From: Runella sp. MFBS21
GTDB lineage: Bacteria > Bacteroidota > Bacteroidia > Cytophagales > Spirosomataceae
DNA length: 64,000 nt
NCBI RefSeq assembly: GCF_029433105.1
Contig: NZ_JARNTW010000004.1
Span: 124,001 to 188,000, forward strand
Reading direction: 5' to 3'
The translations under genes were made by a program, and so were the position numbers. The notes under the pieces were generated by a model, which did no database searches, was not told the origin of the DNA, and saw only the letters and a list, made by a program, of their open reading frames with translations. Positions 43,673 through 52,273 of this stretch are shown piece after piece; position 1 is the stretch's first letter, and each line of letters starts with the position of its first letter.

Positions 43673-43691
43673 TATTTGTTATAACAAATAT
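43672..43691. promoter_or_regulatory. Perfect 20-bp palindrome at the hmgA promoter, probable operator
   Basis: ATATTTGTTA is followed directly by its exact complement TAACAAATAT, abutting the -33 element. The size and symmetry suit a dimeric regulator of the aromatic catabolic operon. The regulator gene is not adjacent. Confidence 0.6.
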
Positions 43692-43732
43692 ATGAACCTA
43701 ATACCTTTATCCTTGAAAAAGAGATATAGCTT

Positions 43733-44067
43733 TTAGGGATTTAAAAATGCCCCATCAATCACAAAGAGAGCGGCACCTATGTCAGAATATACTTTGTGGG
43801 AAGGCTCCCCATCCGACACTTGAAACGACATTCCTTGCTGGATAACATGACGTGAGCCATCCGAAAGCTCAATGAGAAGTTGTCCTTCAATACAATAAGC
43901 GATATGTCCTTTTGCACACCAATGATCGGCTTCGTAGGAGGCTGAATATTGAATATAGCGGACCTTACAAAGTGGGTAATCTTTGGTGCGAACATACGCC
44001 ATACCGCTTTCACCTTTATGTTCTGTCGCAGTAATTGTTGCCAAGATGTAATTTCGAAGGGTATCAT
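43733..44067 (-). pseudogene. DHCW-motif cupin gene with probable frameshift
   Basis: Most of a small cupin is intact: EHKGESGMAYVRT, the family signature EADHWCAKGHIAYCIEGQL, and GMSFQVSDGEPSHKV. As it stands the frame can only start at a TTG (44044) within the expected N-terminus. The family-typical start MIPFEITSW is encoded immediately upstream in the other frame, from an ATG that overlaps the preceding cupin's stop (ATGA). Adding one G at the TGG codon (44041-44043) would fuse the two parts. This is either a real 1-nt deletion or a sequencing error; the product may still be made from the TTG. Confidence 0.6.
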
Positions 44068-44402
44068 AGTATGGTGCGGTCGCCGTGAGATTTAGGCTCT
44101 GAAATGACTAAAAAATGCAAATCTTCCGTATGATTATTTTGAATTTGGTGAGCCACTTGTTTGGGTACATGAATACTTTCAGACGGAAGAAGCGTGTAAG
44201 TTTCATCTCCTAATATAAAAGTAGCTTTTCCTGCCAAAATATAAAACAATTGTTGGCAATGATGATGAAAATGACGCTGCTCAGCAGTAGTGGGAGGCAT
44301 TCGTTCTTGAATTATACTGAGGCTATCGGATTTGAGTAAGTGCCATCCGTCGCAACCAGACCCCCATGTATAATGTTCGGCATTTTGAATAGAGATAGGC
44401 AT
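44064..44402 (-). CDS. Small cupin-domain protein
   Basis: This 112-residue single cupin has the core QRHFHHHCQQLFYILAGKAT, with three histidines as likely metal ligands, and SIHVPKQVAHQI, and ends LHFLVISEPKSHGDRTIL. The frame extends 14 codons further upstream, but those codons lie within the terminator of the RND operon region, so I use the ATG giving MPISIQNAEHYTWG. Its stop overlaps the start of the DHCW cupin (ATGA), so the two are coupled. Substrate is unknown. Confidence 0.8.
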   Translation of the reverse strand: MPISIQNAEHYTWGSGCDGWHLLKSDSLSIIQERMPPTTAEQRHFHHHCQQLFYILAGKATFILGDETYTLLPSESIHVPKQVAHQIQNNHTEDLHFLVISEPKSHGDRTIL

Positions 44403-44417
44403 ACTGTTAAATTTTTT

Positions 44418-44464
44418 CAAAAATAACAAAATAGCCTCGTCCATTTTCCAATGAACAAGGCTAT
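44418..44464 (-). terminator. Terminator of the RND efflux operon
   Basis: On the minus strand ATAGCCTTGTTCATT pairs with AATGGACGAGGCTAT (two wobbles) over a GGAA tetraloop, with a T-rich tail. It lies 20 bp after the transporter's stop codon. Confidence 0.75.
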
Positions 44465-44483
44465 CTAGAAAACGACAAGGAAG

Positions 44484-47400
44484 TTAGGTGTTTTTTACCT
44501 CTACTTTGGGGGGAATCAGTCGATACAAGACCGGTGTCACAATCCTTGATAATAAAGTAGAACTAATGAGACCCCCTATAAGCACCCACGCCAGAGGTGA
44601 ATAAAGGGGATTGGCTTCGATAGCCAGTGGAATAAGTCCTCCTATAGCGGTAAGAGAGGTAAGTACAATAGGAACAAAACGTATTTCGCCCGCTTCTTGA
44701 ATCGCTTCTAAGAGTGGAAGACCTTCTTCGCGGAGCTGATTAGTAAAATCAACCAACAAAATGGAGTTTTTGACTTCAATCCCAATCAAGGCTATCAACC
44801 CAATAACCGCGATGAAAGAAAGAGGATAGCCCACAATCCAAAGCATCGTAAATGCTCCAATGATGCCCAGAGGAATGACTGACAGCACAATTAAGGAACT
44901 TTTGAAAGTCCCAAACTCTAGAATCAGAACGCCAATGAAACCAAAAGCAGTAATAAGAATGATTGTGCCTAATCCGCCAAATGATTTCTCGCGGGCTTCT
45001 AATTCACCAGCGGCTTTGTAAGTAAAATCTTGAGGGAATTGATACTTTTCAAGCTTATTGATTACTTCTTTATAAACATTATCAACCAAATAGCCATTTT
45101 TTACAAAAGCCGAAATAGTCACAAATCTGTCACGGTCATAGTGGCGTATTTGATTGGTAGAGACTTCAAACTCAATGTCGGCTACTTGACGAAGCGGTAT
45201 AGATGCACCTGTCAGGGTATTGACATATAGATTTTTTAGAATGTCAGAATTCGTGGTTTTGCCTTTGGGGAGAGTCACATTGATATTGTAGTCATCGCCC
45301 TTGGAGTCTTTGTAGCTACCAATATTCAAGCCTGCAATGGCAAGTCTCACCGTTCGGTTGATATCCGCTATCGATACGCCGAGCATTCCCGCTTTTTCTT
45401 TGTTTATTTTTACCCGTAAATCTGTCCGTCGAGTAGTAAGCGGATTTTTGACATAAATAGTCCCGGGAGTAGCTTTCAAGATTTTTTCTACATCGGCAGC
45501 TACATTTCTTAGTTTGTCTAGGTCTTCGCCCATTACTCTGATAGCGATAGGAGCTTCTGTATTAGGCCCCTGCTCAAAATCTACTACTTCGACATTGGCA
45601 TTAGGAATGTAGCGTAGGCGTTCGCGTAGGCGCTCAATGACTTTCTCTTTTTCAGGGGGATGGATTTCGTCTTGAAGTTGGACAAAAACTTCTGCATAAT
45701 TGCTTGACTCTGACCGTTCAATCACATTGTAATACATCCGAGGTACACCTCTTCCAGTACTACTAGTGAAAAACTTCACTTCGGGTACCGTTTTAAGTTC
45801 ATTTTCAATGAGGCGAGTAGAACGGTTGGTTTCATCAAGTGTACTTCCTTCGGGAGTCTCCAGCGTGACCCTAAACATAGGCTTTTCTGATTTTGGGAAT
45901 AACCCAAATCCAATGATTTTGGGGATAGTAAGTGAAGCCCCAAAAAGCAAACCTGCAACCAGCAGGGTAGGAAAGGGATGTCGTAAAGCCCAATTCAACA
46001 GTCGGCTATAAGAGCCAGAAATGAGTTTTTTCAGCGCTCTTAAGAATAGATTCCCTTCGGGATTGTGGTTGTTTTCCAACAATCGGCTGCTCAAAAAAGG
46101 AACAATAGTGAGTGAAACCAACATAGATGCCAAAATGGTGGTCACTACGGCAGTGGGAAGGCTTCTGATAAAGTCGCCCGAGGCTTCTGGCAAAAATATC
46201 AAGGGCAAAAAAGCCAAGATAAGTGTGACAGTACACCCAATCACCGCCAAAGTGATTTGCTTTGTTGCCTTGACCGCCGCATCGCGTTTAGAATAGCCGT
46301 CGCGCATCCATCGTTCGATATTTTCGACCACCACAATCGAATCATCCACCAAAATACCCAATGCTACAATCAAACCTACTACACTCAATTGGTTGATACT
46401 ATAGCCTAGATAATGCACGGCTGTCAGCCCAATAGCAAGGGATAAGGGAATTGAAATCATAACTACCAACGCAGCTCTAAAGCCCAAAGGGAGCAATGTA
46501 AGTGCAACCAAAAGAATGGCGATACCAAAGTCTTTGGCAAAACGATCCAAACGACGATCTACACTGACCGATTGGTCAAAGTATTTTACCATTTTGATAT
46601 GTTTGGGCATTCCCTTTTCAAATGTTGTTAATGTTGCGTTGAGTTTTTTTCCAGTTTCTGTAATATTTTTCCCAGCTTTTTGAGCTGCTACTACAAGTAC
46701 TGCTCGACTGCCATTGAGACGCGTGTAGTTGGTTTCGTCTTCATAGTTGAAATCAACTTCTGCTACATCGCCTAAATAGATGATTTTTTGACCATTGGTG
46801 GCTACTATAGTACTCCGAATCTGGTCGAGTGATTCGTAATCACCACTGGTTTTGACATTGAATCGGCGGGCACCTTCCTGTACACTGCCTGCGGGAATGT
46901 TGAGGTTTTCGGCTTGAAGTGCTCCCAATACGCGATTAAGGGCAATTCCTTCTTGTGCCATTTTCTCAACATTGAGAGAAATTCGGACGTTTTCTTTGGG
47001 AAAACCAAAATCTTTGACACTCCGTAAATCTTTATTTTTTTCTAAAACCTTACGAAGTTTTTCGGAATAGTCAGCTAGCTCTTTGTAAGAGGCCACTTCC
47101 GATACCAAAGCAACTTGTACAATATTTACCAAACCAGGGTCAAATTGGAAGTACCGTATGTCAAAAATATCATTAGGTAAAATCCCCCTCATGCTATTTA
47201 CTTCACGGGCCACTTCCTGTTTTTTTTCATCATTGTCCACACCGTATTCGTATTCTAGCATAAAAACCGCTAGGCCATCATCAATGGTGGTTCGGATATT
47301 GTTGACATCTTTGAGTTCATTGAGGCGCTTTTCGACAGGGTCAACTACCAGTTCTTCCATGTCTTTTGGGTCGGTGCCAGGATAAATCACCGTTATCACA

Positions 47401-47534
47401 AAAGTAGGCGCTTCAAAAATAGGGTCTTCTGAACGAGGCATATTGAAGAGCGAATTGAGACCCAGGGCCACAACGCCTACAAACATGACGAGCATGAACT
47501 GCCAGTTTTTGACGGAAAATTCTGAAAGATTCAT
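44484..47534 (-). CDS. RND multidrug efflux transporter (AcrB/HAE1-like)
   Basis: This inner-membrane proton antiporter of 1,016 residues has the normal 12-helix RND layout with two large periplasmic loops. Helix 4 contains the paired aspartates of drug exporters (GLIVALGILVDDSIVVVENI). Helix 10 has the matching lysine in IGIEVKNSILLVDF. This points to proton-driven drug or lipid export rather than heavy-metal export. It is the last gene of tolC-like/adaptor/transporter, giving a complete tripartite pump. Expression is probably controlled by the TetR protein encoded upstream through the operator before the tolC-like gene. Confidence 0.93.
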   Translation of the reverse strand: MNLSEFSVKNWQFMLVMFVGVVALGLNSLFNMPRSEDPIFEAPTFVITVIYPGTDPKDMEELVVDPVEKRLNELKDVNNIRTTIDDGLAVFMLEYEYGVDNDEKKQEVAREVNSMRGILPNDIFDIRYFQFDPGLVNIVQVALVSEVASYKELADYSEKLRKVLEKNKDLRSVKDFGFPKENVRISLNVEKMAQEGIALNRVLGALQAENLNIPAGSVQEGARRFNVKTSGDYESLDQIRSTIVATNGQKIIYLGDVAEVDFNYEDETNYTRLNGSRAVLVVAAQKAGKNITETGKKLNATLTTFEKGMPKHIKMVKYFDQSVSVDRRLDRFAKDFGIAILLVALTLLPLGFRAALVVMISIPLSLAIGLTAVHYLGYSINQLSVVGLIVALGILVDDSIVVVENIERWMRDGYSKRDAAVKATKQITLAVIGCTVTLILAFLPLIFLPEASGDFIRSLPTAVVTTILASMLVSLTIVPFLSSRLLENNHNPEGNLFLRALKKLISGSYSRLLNWALRHPFPTLLVAGLLFGASLTIPKIIGFGLFPKSEKPMFRVTLETPEGSTLDETNRSTRLIENELKTVPEVKFFTSSTGRGVPRMYYNVIERSESSNYAEVFVQLQDEIHPPEKEKVIERLRERLRYIPNANVEVVDFEQGPNTEAPIAIRVMGEDLDKLRNVAADVEKILKATPGTIYVKNPLTTRRTDLRVKINKEKAGMLGVSIADINRTVRLAIAGLNIGSYKDSKGDDYNINVTLPKGKTTNSDILKNLYVNTLTGASIPLRQVADIEFEVSTNQIRHYDRDRFVTISAFVKNGYLVDNVYKEVINKLEKYQFPQDFTYKAAGELEAREKSFGGLGTIILITAFGFIGVLILEFGTFKSSLIVLSVIPLGIIGAFTMLWIVGYPLSFIAVIGLIALIGIEVKNSILLVDFTNQLREEGLPLLEAIQEAGEIRFVPIVLTSLTAIGGLIPLAIEANPLYSPLAWVLIGGLISSTLLSRIVTPVLYRLIPPKVEVKNT

Positions 47535-47594
47535 CGGAAAAATGTTTTCTATGACATACCTATCGCAGAAGGATAGATATTGGATTCATGGTTG

Positions 47595-48671
47595 TTATTT
47601 CACTATTACTAAAGAAGATTCGGTCAAAAAAGCACTCCCCGCCGTTACTACTTCTTGGATGTTTTCTAATCCATTGGTGATGAGTACTTTATCGCCATCT
47701 ATAAACCCTATCTGTATAGGAAGTCTTTTTACTTTCTTACGCGTATCATCAAGTACATACACAAAGGCATCCTTTCCATTGCCTTCTACGATGGCTTCAA
47801 TGGGAACTTTGATGTAAGAGCGATTTTGGACGGGTTTAAGTTGTACTTTAGCAAACAAGCCAGCGGCTAGTCGCTTTCCGTTAGGGGTTATTTTGATTTC
47901 AATTTCATAGAGTTTGTTCATGGGGTCGGCTGCGGGAGCCAATTTCTTAACGATACCCATAAACGTTTCGTTGGGATAAGCGTCTAGCACAATAGAGGCT
48001 TGGTCGCCTACTTTGAGCCTTGCCCAGTCTTTGTCAGAGACGCCTACTCTAACTACCCAATCTCCTTGACGGTCGGAGGTAAGATAAAAAATAGGAGTAC
48101 CCGGACCAGTGAGTTCGCCTTCGTTGGCCATTTTTTTAATCACGGCACCGTCGATAGGAGAGGTGATTTGGGCATACGAACGATTAAACTGTGCTATTTG
48201 CAGGTTTTGTTTTGCTACATCTAGAGCGGTTGTGACATTTTGCATTTGTTCGAGGGTAGCCGCCGTGTCTTTAAACATATTTTGAACTCGCTTAAAATCA
48301 CGCTCTGATTTTTCGACCCCATATTGTGCTTGATTCACTTGTGCATCTATTTCGGTCAAGTTGAGAGTGGCGAGTAATTGTCCTTTGCGTACTTTTTGTC
48401 CTTCTACAACATATATTTTTTGGATTATCCCGCCAATCTTAAAAGACAATCGGGCTTCTTCCGAAGAGGCAACCAGCCCCGAGGCGGTTATGCTTTCAGA
48501 ACGACTGACTGTTTCGACTGGCGAAAGAGAAATAGGAACAAGAACTTCTTCGGTAGAAGCCTCTTTTTGAGTGTTTTTTTTGTCGTTACTGCAAGAAAAG
48601 ACGGTCAGTAGGGATGCAGTAACCACCAGGAAAACAGGCCATAAACGTGATTTATTGTGAAAGTAATTCAT
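47595..48671 (-). CDS. RND efflux periplasmic adaptor (membrane fusion protein), lipoprotein
   Basis: The 358 residues have a lipoprotein signal (SLLTVFSC, Cys about 27). The family domains are a biotinyl-lipoyl-like segment (SFKIGGIIQKIYVVEGQKVR), a helical hairpin (about 105-150), its returning half ITSPIDGAVIKKMANEGELT, and a beta-barrel plus membrane-proximal domain. It connects the RND pump to the TolC-like channel. It lies 42 bp behind the channel gene and 60 bp before the transporter gene. Confidence 0.92.
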   Translation of the reverse strand: MNYFHNKSRLWPVFLVVTASLLTVFSCSNDKKNTQKEASTEEVLVPISLSPVETVSRSESITASGLVASSEEARLSFKIGGIIQKIYVVEGQKVRKGQLLATLNLTEIDAQVNQAQYGVEKSERDFKRVQNMFKDTAATLEQMQNVTTALDVAKQNLQIAQFNRSYAQITSPIDGAVIKKMANEGELTGPGTPIFYLTSDRQGDWVVRVGVSDKDWARLKVGDQASIVLDAYPNETFMGIVKKLAPAADPMNKLYEIEIKITPNGKRLAAGLFAKVQLKPVQNRSYIKVPIEAIVEGNGKDAFVYVLDDTRKKVKRLPIQIGFIDGDKVLITNGLENIQEVVTAGSAFLTESSLVIVK

Positions 48672-48713
48672 GACATTTTAGGTTTTATTAGAAAAGAGTC
48701 TATTCCTGCTGAT

Positions 48714-50081
48714 TTATTTAATTGCGGTAATTTTATCTAAGTTAGCTTGCTTATTCAGAACATCAAATTGGGCCAACGATTGCTGTAATTGTGCCGTTAG
48801 GACTTCATTTTGGGCGCGTACGTACTCAATCAACAGTACATTTCCATTGCGATAGCGACTATCGATAATTCTAAAGTATTGCTGTGATTTGGTGACGCCG
48901 TCCACATAGGTTTGGAAAGATTGGCGAGCGGCTTCCAATTCATAAAATGCTTGTGTCGTTTGGAGTTCTATCTGACGTTCGACTTCCAGTTTTTTGGTTT
49001 GGAGTATTTCCGTTTGAATTTTGGCTTGTTGGGTTTTTGATTTTCGTTCATATCCTTTAAACAAATCCCATTGTAATCCTATTTGGGCAACGACATAGGC
49101 TTGGTTGGAAAAAGTATAACCAAACCCTTGGAAACCAGTGTTTGCTCCGATAAAAAATGACGGTATTCTGGCAGCTTTTTCGTTGAGTGTAATAGCTGTT
49201 TGAGAAGCCAATATTGACTGTTCTAACTGTTTGAGCTCTTGTCGATTAGTGACAGCAAGTTGGGCGAGAGACGATGCCGTTTCTGGCCCCGACAATTCAG
49301 ATGAAAATTTAGCTTTTAGAAATACAGAATCAATTTCAACCGAAGACGCTAGGTCTTTATTGAGTAAAAAATTAAAATAAGCCTTCGCCGTTTTTTGATT
49401 TTTTTCGGCGTTGGCTATCTGTTGTTTTAGCTTGCTTATTTCGTATTCTGCCCCTACTACCGCATCTTTCGTAACAACATTGTTTGAGGCCAAGCGTTGA
49501 TTCAACCTCAGCAATTCTTGCAATGTTTTTTCGGCACTGTTATATATTTTGAGCGCTTCTTCAGCTTGTAAAAATTGAAAATAGGCCCCTTCGATATTAT
49601 AGCGAAGTTCATTCTCTACCACTCTTTTTCGTGCTTCTTGGGCGGTGAGCAATGTCTTTTGAATCAGATAGTTGTACTGAATTTCTGGGTTGAAAATAGC
49701 GTATTGAATCGCAAACTTGGTATCATGAAAATTATTGGGAGCGAGCAGTTCGTCTACATTGGAGATTTGCGGAAACACACTCGATTGGGTAAGTTGGTTG
49801 AGAGTACTATAAACGGGATTGAGCAAATCTCCCACAGGAAACTGTAACCTGCGTCCGCCAGCTGCCAATGAGTAAGTAGGATTAAAACTTACTTTGGGGT
49901 AAAACAGCGCCTTGGCTTGTCGAATCGTTTCGCTGGCTTTTTTTATTTCTAGTCCCTCTTGTTTGAGAATAAGATTGTTTTGTAGGCCTTCTTGTACATA
50001 TGCTTCCAAAATGGCTGATTGTTGGGCGATTACTTCCTCACCTAGTAGGAGCAATACCACTAAAAAGAAACTCCTAATCAT
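48714..50081 (-). CDS. TolC-family outer-membrane efflux channel
   Basis: The 455 residues have a signal peptide (FFLVVLLLLGEEVIAQQ) and two repeats of the outer-membrane efflux protein fold, with long coiled helices such as LRYNIEGAYFQFLQAEEALK and a second repeat ending RYRNGNVLLIEYVRAQNEVL. It forms the exit duct of the tripartite pump. It is the first gene of the efflux operon, and an operator-like palindrome matching that of the tetR promoter lies 8 bp before its ATG. Confidence 0.92.
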   Translation of the reverse strand: MIRSFFLVVLLLLGEEVIAQQSAILEAYVQEGLQNNLILKQEGLEIKKASETIRQAKALFYPKVSFNPTYSLAAGGRRLQFPVGDLLNPVYSTLNQLTQSSVFPQISNVDELLAPNNFHDTKFAIQYAIFNPEIQYNYLIQKTLLTAQEARKRVVENELRYNIEGAYFQFLQAEEALKIYNSAEKTLQELLRLNQRLASNNVVTKDAVVGAEYEISKLKQQIANAEKNQKTAKAYFNFLLNKDLASSVEIDSVFLKAKFSSELSGPETASSLAQLAVTNRQELKQLEQSILASQTAITLNEKAARIPSFFIGANTGFQGFGYTFSNQAYVVAQIGLQWDLFKGYERKSKTQQAKIQTEILQTKKLEVERQIELQTTQAFYELEAARQSFQTYVDGVTKSQQYFRIIDSRYRNGNVLLIEYVRAQNEVLTAQLQQSLAQFDVLNKQANLDKITAIK

Positions 50082-50089
50082 GTCATATT

Positions 50090-50108
50090 TAATAAACAGT
50101 GTTCAGAA
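50090..50108. promoter_or_regulatory. Second TetR operator, before the tolC-like gene
   Basis: TAATAAACA-G-TGTTCAGAA agrees with the perfect palindrome at the tetR promoter in 15 of 18 half-site positions, with the same 1-bp centre. It lies immediately upstream of the tolC-like start codon, where bound repressor would block the efflux operon. Confidence 0.65.
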
Positions 50109-50276
50109 AAACGATAAAAAAATTTACTTAACAATTATTGAAAAATGAGTATGCTTGGATATAGCGGGATAAGTGAATATACTGCCTAGCTCCGCTTCCT
50201 TACTGAAGATGAAAATAGAATGACATTTTTATGCATAATAGCTTGAGTTTAAGTGATTTTGTGTTGGCTGTATTAT

Positions 50277-50702
50277 TTATAAAACTAAGATAATCAAACA
50301 AATAATCGCAATCATGAAGCACAAAGGAGAATAATAGAACGTATCCATTTTTCCAAAATCTGTATGCTTTATCTTTTTGAAAAAACCCACATACCGAAAT
50401 TCTCCAATTGATCTTATTAAAAAAAGAAAACCAATGATGGCAGTGGCATAACTGAGATAGTTTTCATTCCAGAGGATAAGTGAAATAAAATGGGCTTTTG
50501 TGCCAATTATGCCAGCAAATCCAAATAAGCCTAAGGCTACGATAATAGTTTCAGGAGTGCCAGGCTTGAAAAGCAGTTGCCCTGTTCCGGTTTTTGGGAG
50601 GGCTCTATCTATCCATTTTTTGCCGCCTACGGCCCAGTAAAGATGCAGTATTCCAATCGACAGGAAGATGCAAATTAAAACGGATGCAAAAAAAGTTGAC
50701 AT
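50277..50702 (-). CDS. DUF3995-type small membrane protein
   Basis: This 141-residue protein has four membrane segments; the first contains LHLYWAVGGKKWIDRALP, which is characteristic of DUF3995. The family's function is not known. It is 25 bp behind the tetR-like gene and transcribed with it, upstream of the efflux genes, so it may be part of the same regulon; a direct role in export is not indicated. Confidence 0.75.
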   Translation of the reverse strand: MSTFFASVLICIFLSIGILHLYWAVGGKKWIDRALPKTGTGQLLFKPGTPETIIVALGLFGFAGIIGTKAHFISLILWNENYLSYATAIIGFLFLIRSIGEFRYVGFFKKIKHTDFGKMDTFYYSPLCFMIAIICLIILVL

Positions 50703-50727
50703 TGAAAATGAGTTGTATTTCAGTTTG

Positions 50728-51345
50728 TTATAACGAATCTCTTATCATTGAGGTAAACAAGATAAACGACTGCTGCATACCTTGTAGCTGCTGATCATCC
50801 TGAAACATGGTCATACGATTCTTGAGATATATGCTCACCAATCCATGCATATAAGACCATATAGTAAGAGCAGATATCTCGATGTTTTTGTTTTTGAAGT
50901 AGCCAGCATTTACGCAGTCGGTGATTACTTCTTTTAAAAAACCGAACGCTTTAAGGCCGTCCTCCCATATTTCTTCACGGCAGGCTAAAGTCTCCATTGG
51001 AGCTTTCATGATAAACATTAAATCGTATAATTCGGGGTTTTCTATGGCATATTTGATGTATTGGTGTCCCATTTCGAGTAGTCTTGCAAAGGGGTCATGA
51101 ATACTTCTTACTTGGCCAAGCTCTTGCATCATTTTGAGGAAGGCATCCTCATGTAGTGCAAACAATAGTTCGTTTTTATCTTTATAATATAAATAAATAG
51201 TAGCAGGGCTGTACTCGATAGCGTCTGCAATGCCACGAATGCTTGTTTTTTCGTAACCTTGTTCTAAAAAAAGCTTACGAGCCGCATTCAAAATAAGCTT
51301 ACGCATATCTTCTTTCTCTCTTTCTTTTCTCTCTGCAATACCCAT
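50728..51345 (-). CDS. TetR/AcrR-family transcriptional repressor
   Basis: This 205-residue repressor has the TetR helix-turn-helix at about 15-62 (LILNAARKLFLEQGYEKTSI, RGIADAIEYSPATIYLYYKD), followed by an all-helical ligand-binding and dimer domain. It sits divergent from the HNH gene and upstream of DUF3995 and the tripartite pump. Its own promoter holds a perfect palindrome between the -33 and -7 elements, and a close copy precedes the tolC-like gene. It therefore very probably represses itself and the pump and is released by a pump substrate. Confidence 0.92.
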   Translation of the reverse strand: MGIAERKEREKEDMRKLILNAARKLFLEQGYEKTSIRGIADAIEYSPATIYLYYKDKNELLFALHEDAFLKMMQELGQVRSIHDPFARLLEMGHQYIKYAIENPELYDLMFIMKAPMETLACREEIWEDGLKAFGFLKEVITDCVNAGYFKNKNIEISALTIWSYMHGLVSIYLKNRMTMFQDDQQLQGMQQSFILFTSMIRDSL

Positions 51346-51385
51346 GGTGCTCAGTAGTAAATCTATTGTATTTGAATAAACAATG

Positions 51386-51415
51386 CAAATATACTAAACA
51401 CTGTTTAGTAAGCAA
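51386..51415 (-). promoter_or_regulatory. tetR promoter with operator filling the spacer
   Basis: On the minus strand TTG (51415-51413), 19 bp, TATATTTG (51393-51386). The perfect palindrome TACTAAACA-C-TGTTTAGTA (51392-51410) lies almost exactly between the two elements, so bound repressor would exclude the polymerase. Confidence 0.85.
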
Positions 51416-51633
51416 GTCATTTTTTAAAAACTTATAGACATAGCCTCATACGATATTACTACACATTGGGGAATATAAACAAAAGTTTACTTCCTAAAGC
51501 TCTGTAAAATAATAGTTTATGTAAATTTTGTGCTTTGAGATTTAAGAAGTTTATGTTAAGAAATTGGATTAGAAATAAATTTTAATAATAATCTTTTGTA
51601 TCTTGCATAAACCTAAAAACCCCTTGTATCGGT

Positions 51634-52146
51634 ATGGGTAGGAAAGTCTTAATATTGAATCAAGATTACTCCGCGTTGAGCATTTGCTCCGTTCCCAAAG
51701 CCTTTTTGTTAGTTTATCTCAATAAGGCAGAGTTAGTAGCCGAGTCTTCCTCTTATTTTTTGCGTACAGTGAGTGATACGTTTCCGATGCCAACGGTCAT
51801 ACGGTTGCATCGCTATATCAACTTACCTTATAAAGGAGTGATGATGACTCGGCAAAATATATTCAAGAGAGATTCGCATCGATGTGTGTACTGTGGCGCC
51901 CAAGAAGATCTTACTTTAGATCATGTAATGCCAAAGTCACGCGGGGGACGCACTAGTTGGGACAATTTAGTGACAGCTTGTAAAAGGTGCAATACCCGTA
52001 AAGGGGACTATACACCCGATGAGGCGTCGATGCCGATGAAACATCGCCCTTTTAAACCATCCTTCATTATGTTTTTACGTGAGTTTTCTGGTTCGACCGA
52101 AGAGTCATGGAAGCCTTTTTTGATGAAAAGAGAAAAGGTTCATTAA
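51634..52146 (+). CDS. HNH endonuclease-domain protein
   Basis: The 170 residues begin MGRKVLILNQDYSALSICSV, a conserved N-terminus of a widespread group of HNH proteins. The HNH nuclease domain is at about 85-135, with zinc-binding cysteine pairs CVYC and CKRC around the catalytic LDHVMPKSRGG and WDNLVTAC. It is common next to housekeeping genes in Bacteroidota and other phyla; the physiological role is unknown. No restriction or phage genes adjoin it. Confidence 0.85.
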   Translation: MGRKVLILNQDYSALSICSVPKAFLLVYLNKAELVAESSSYFLRTVSDTFPMPTVIRLHRYINLPYKGVMMTRQNIFKRDSHRCVYCGAQEDLTLDHVMPKSRGGRTSWDNLVTACKRCNTRKGDYTPDEASMPMKHRPFKPSFIMFLREFSGSTEESWKPFLMKREKVH

Positions 52147-52150
52147 AAAA

Positions 52151-52181
52151 TTGCTTTTTTTTGGGGAAATATCTACTTTTG
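52151..52181 (+). promoter_or_regulatory. Promoter of rpsA
   Basis: TTG (52151-52153), 20 bp, TACTTTTG (52174-52181) matches the Bacteroidota consensus exactly. The predicted start near 52188 gives a leader of about 85 nt. Confidence 0.8.
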
Positions 52182-52273
52182 CACTCCGTTTGCGAAAGCT
52201 AAGATTTTTTTCACCAAATTTCAGTCACTTTGCCTGATGGCTGATGTATAGAAAGGCAATTTTAAAATCTCTT

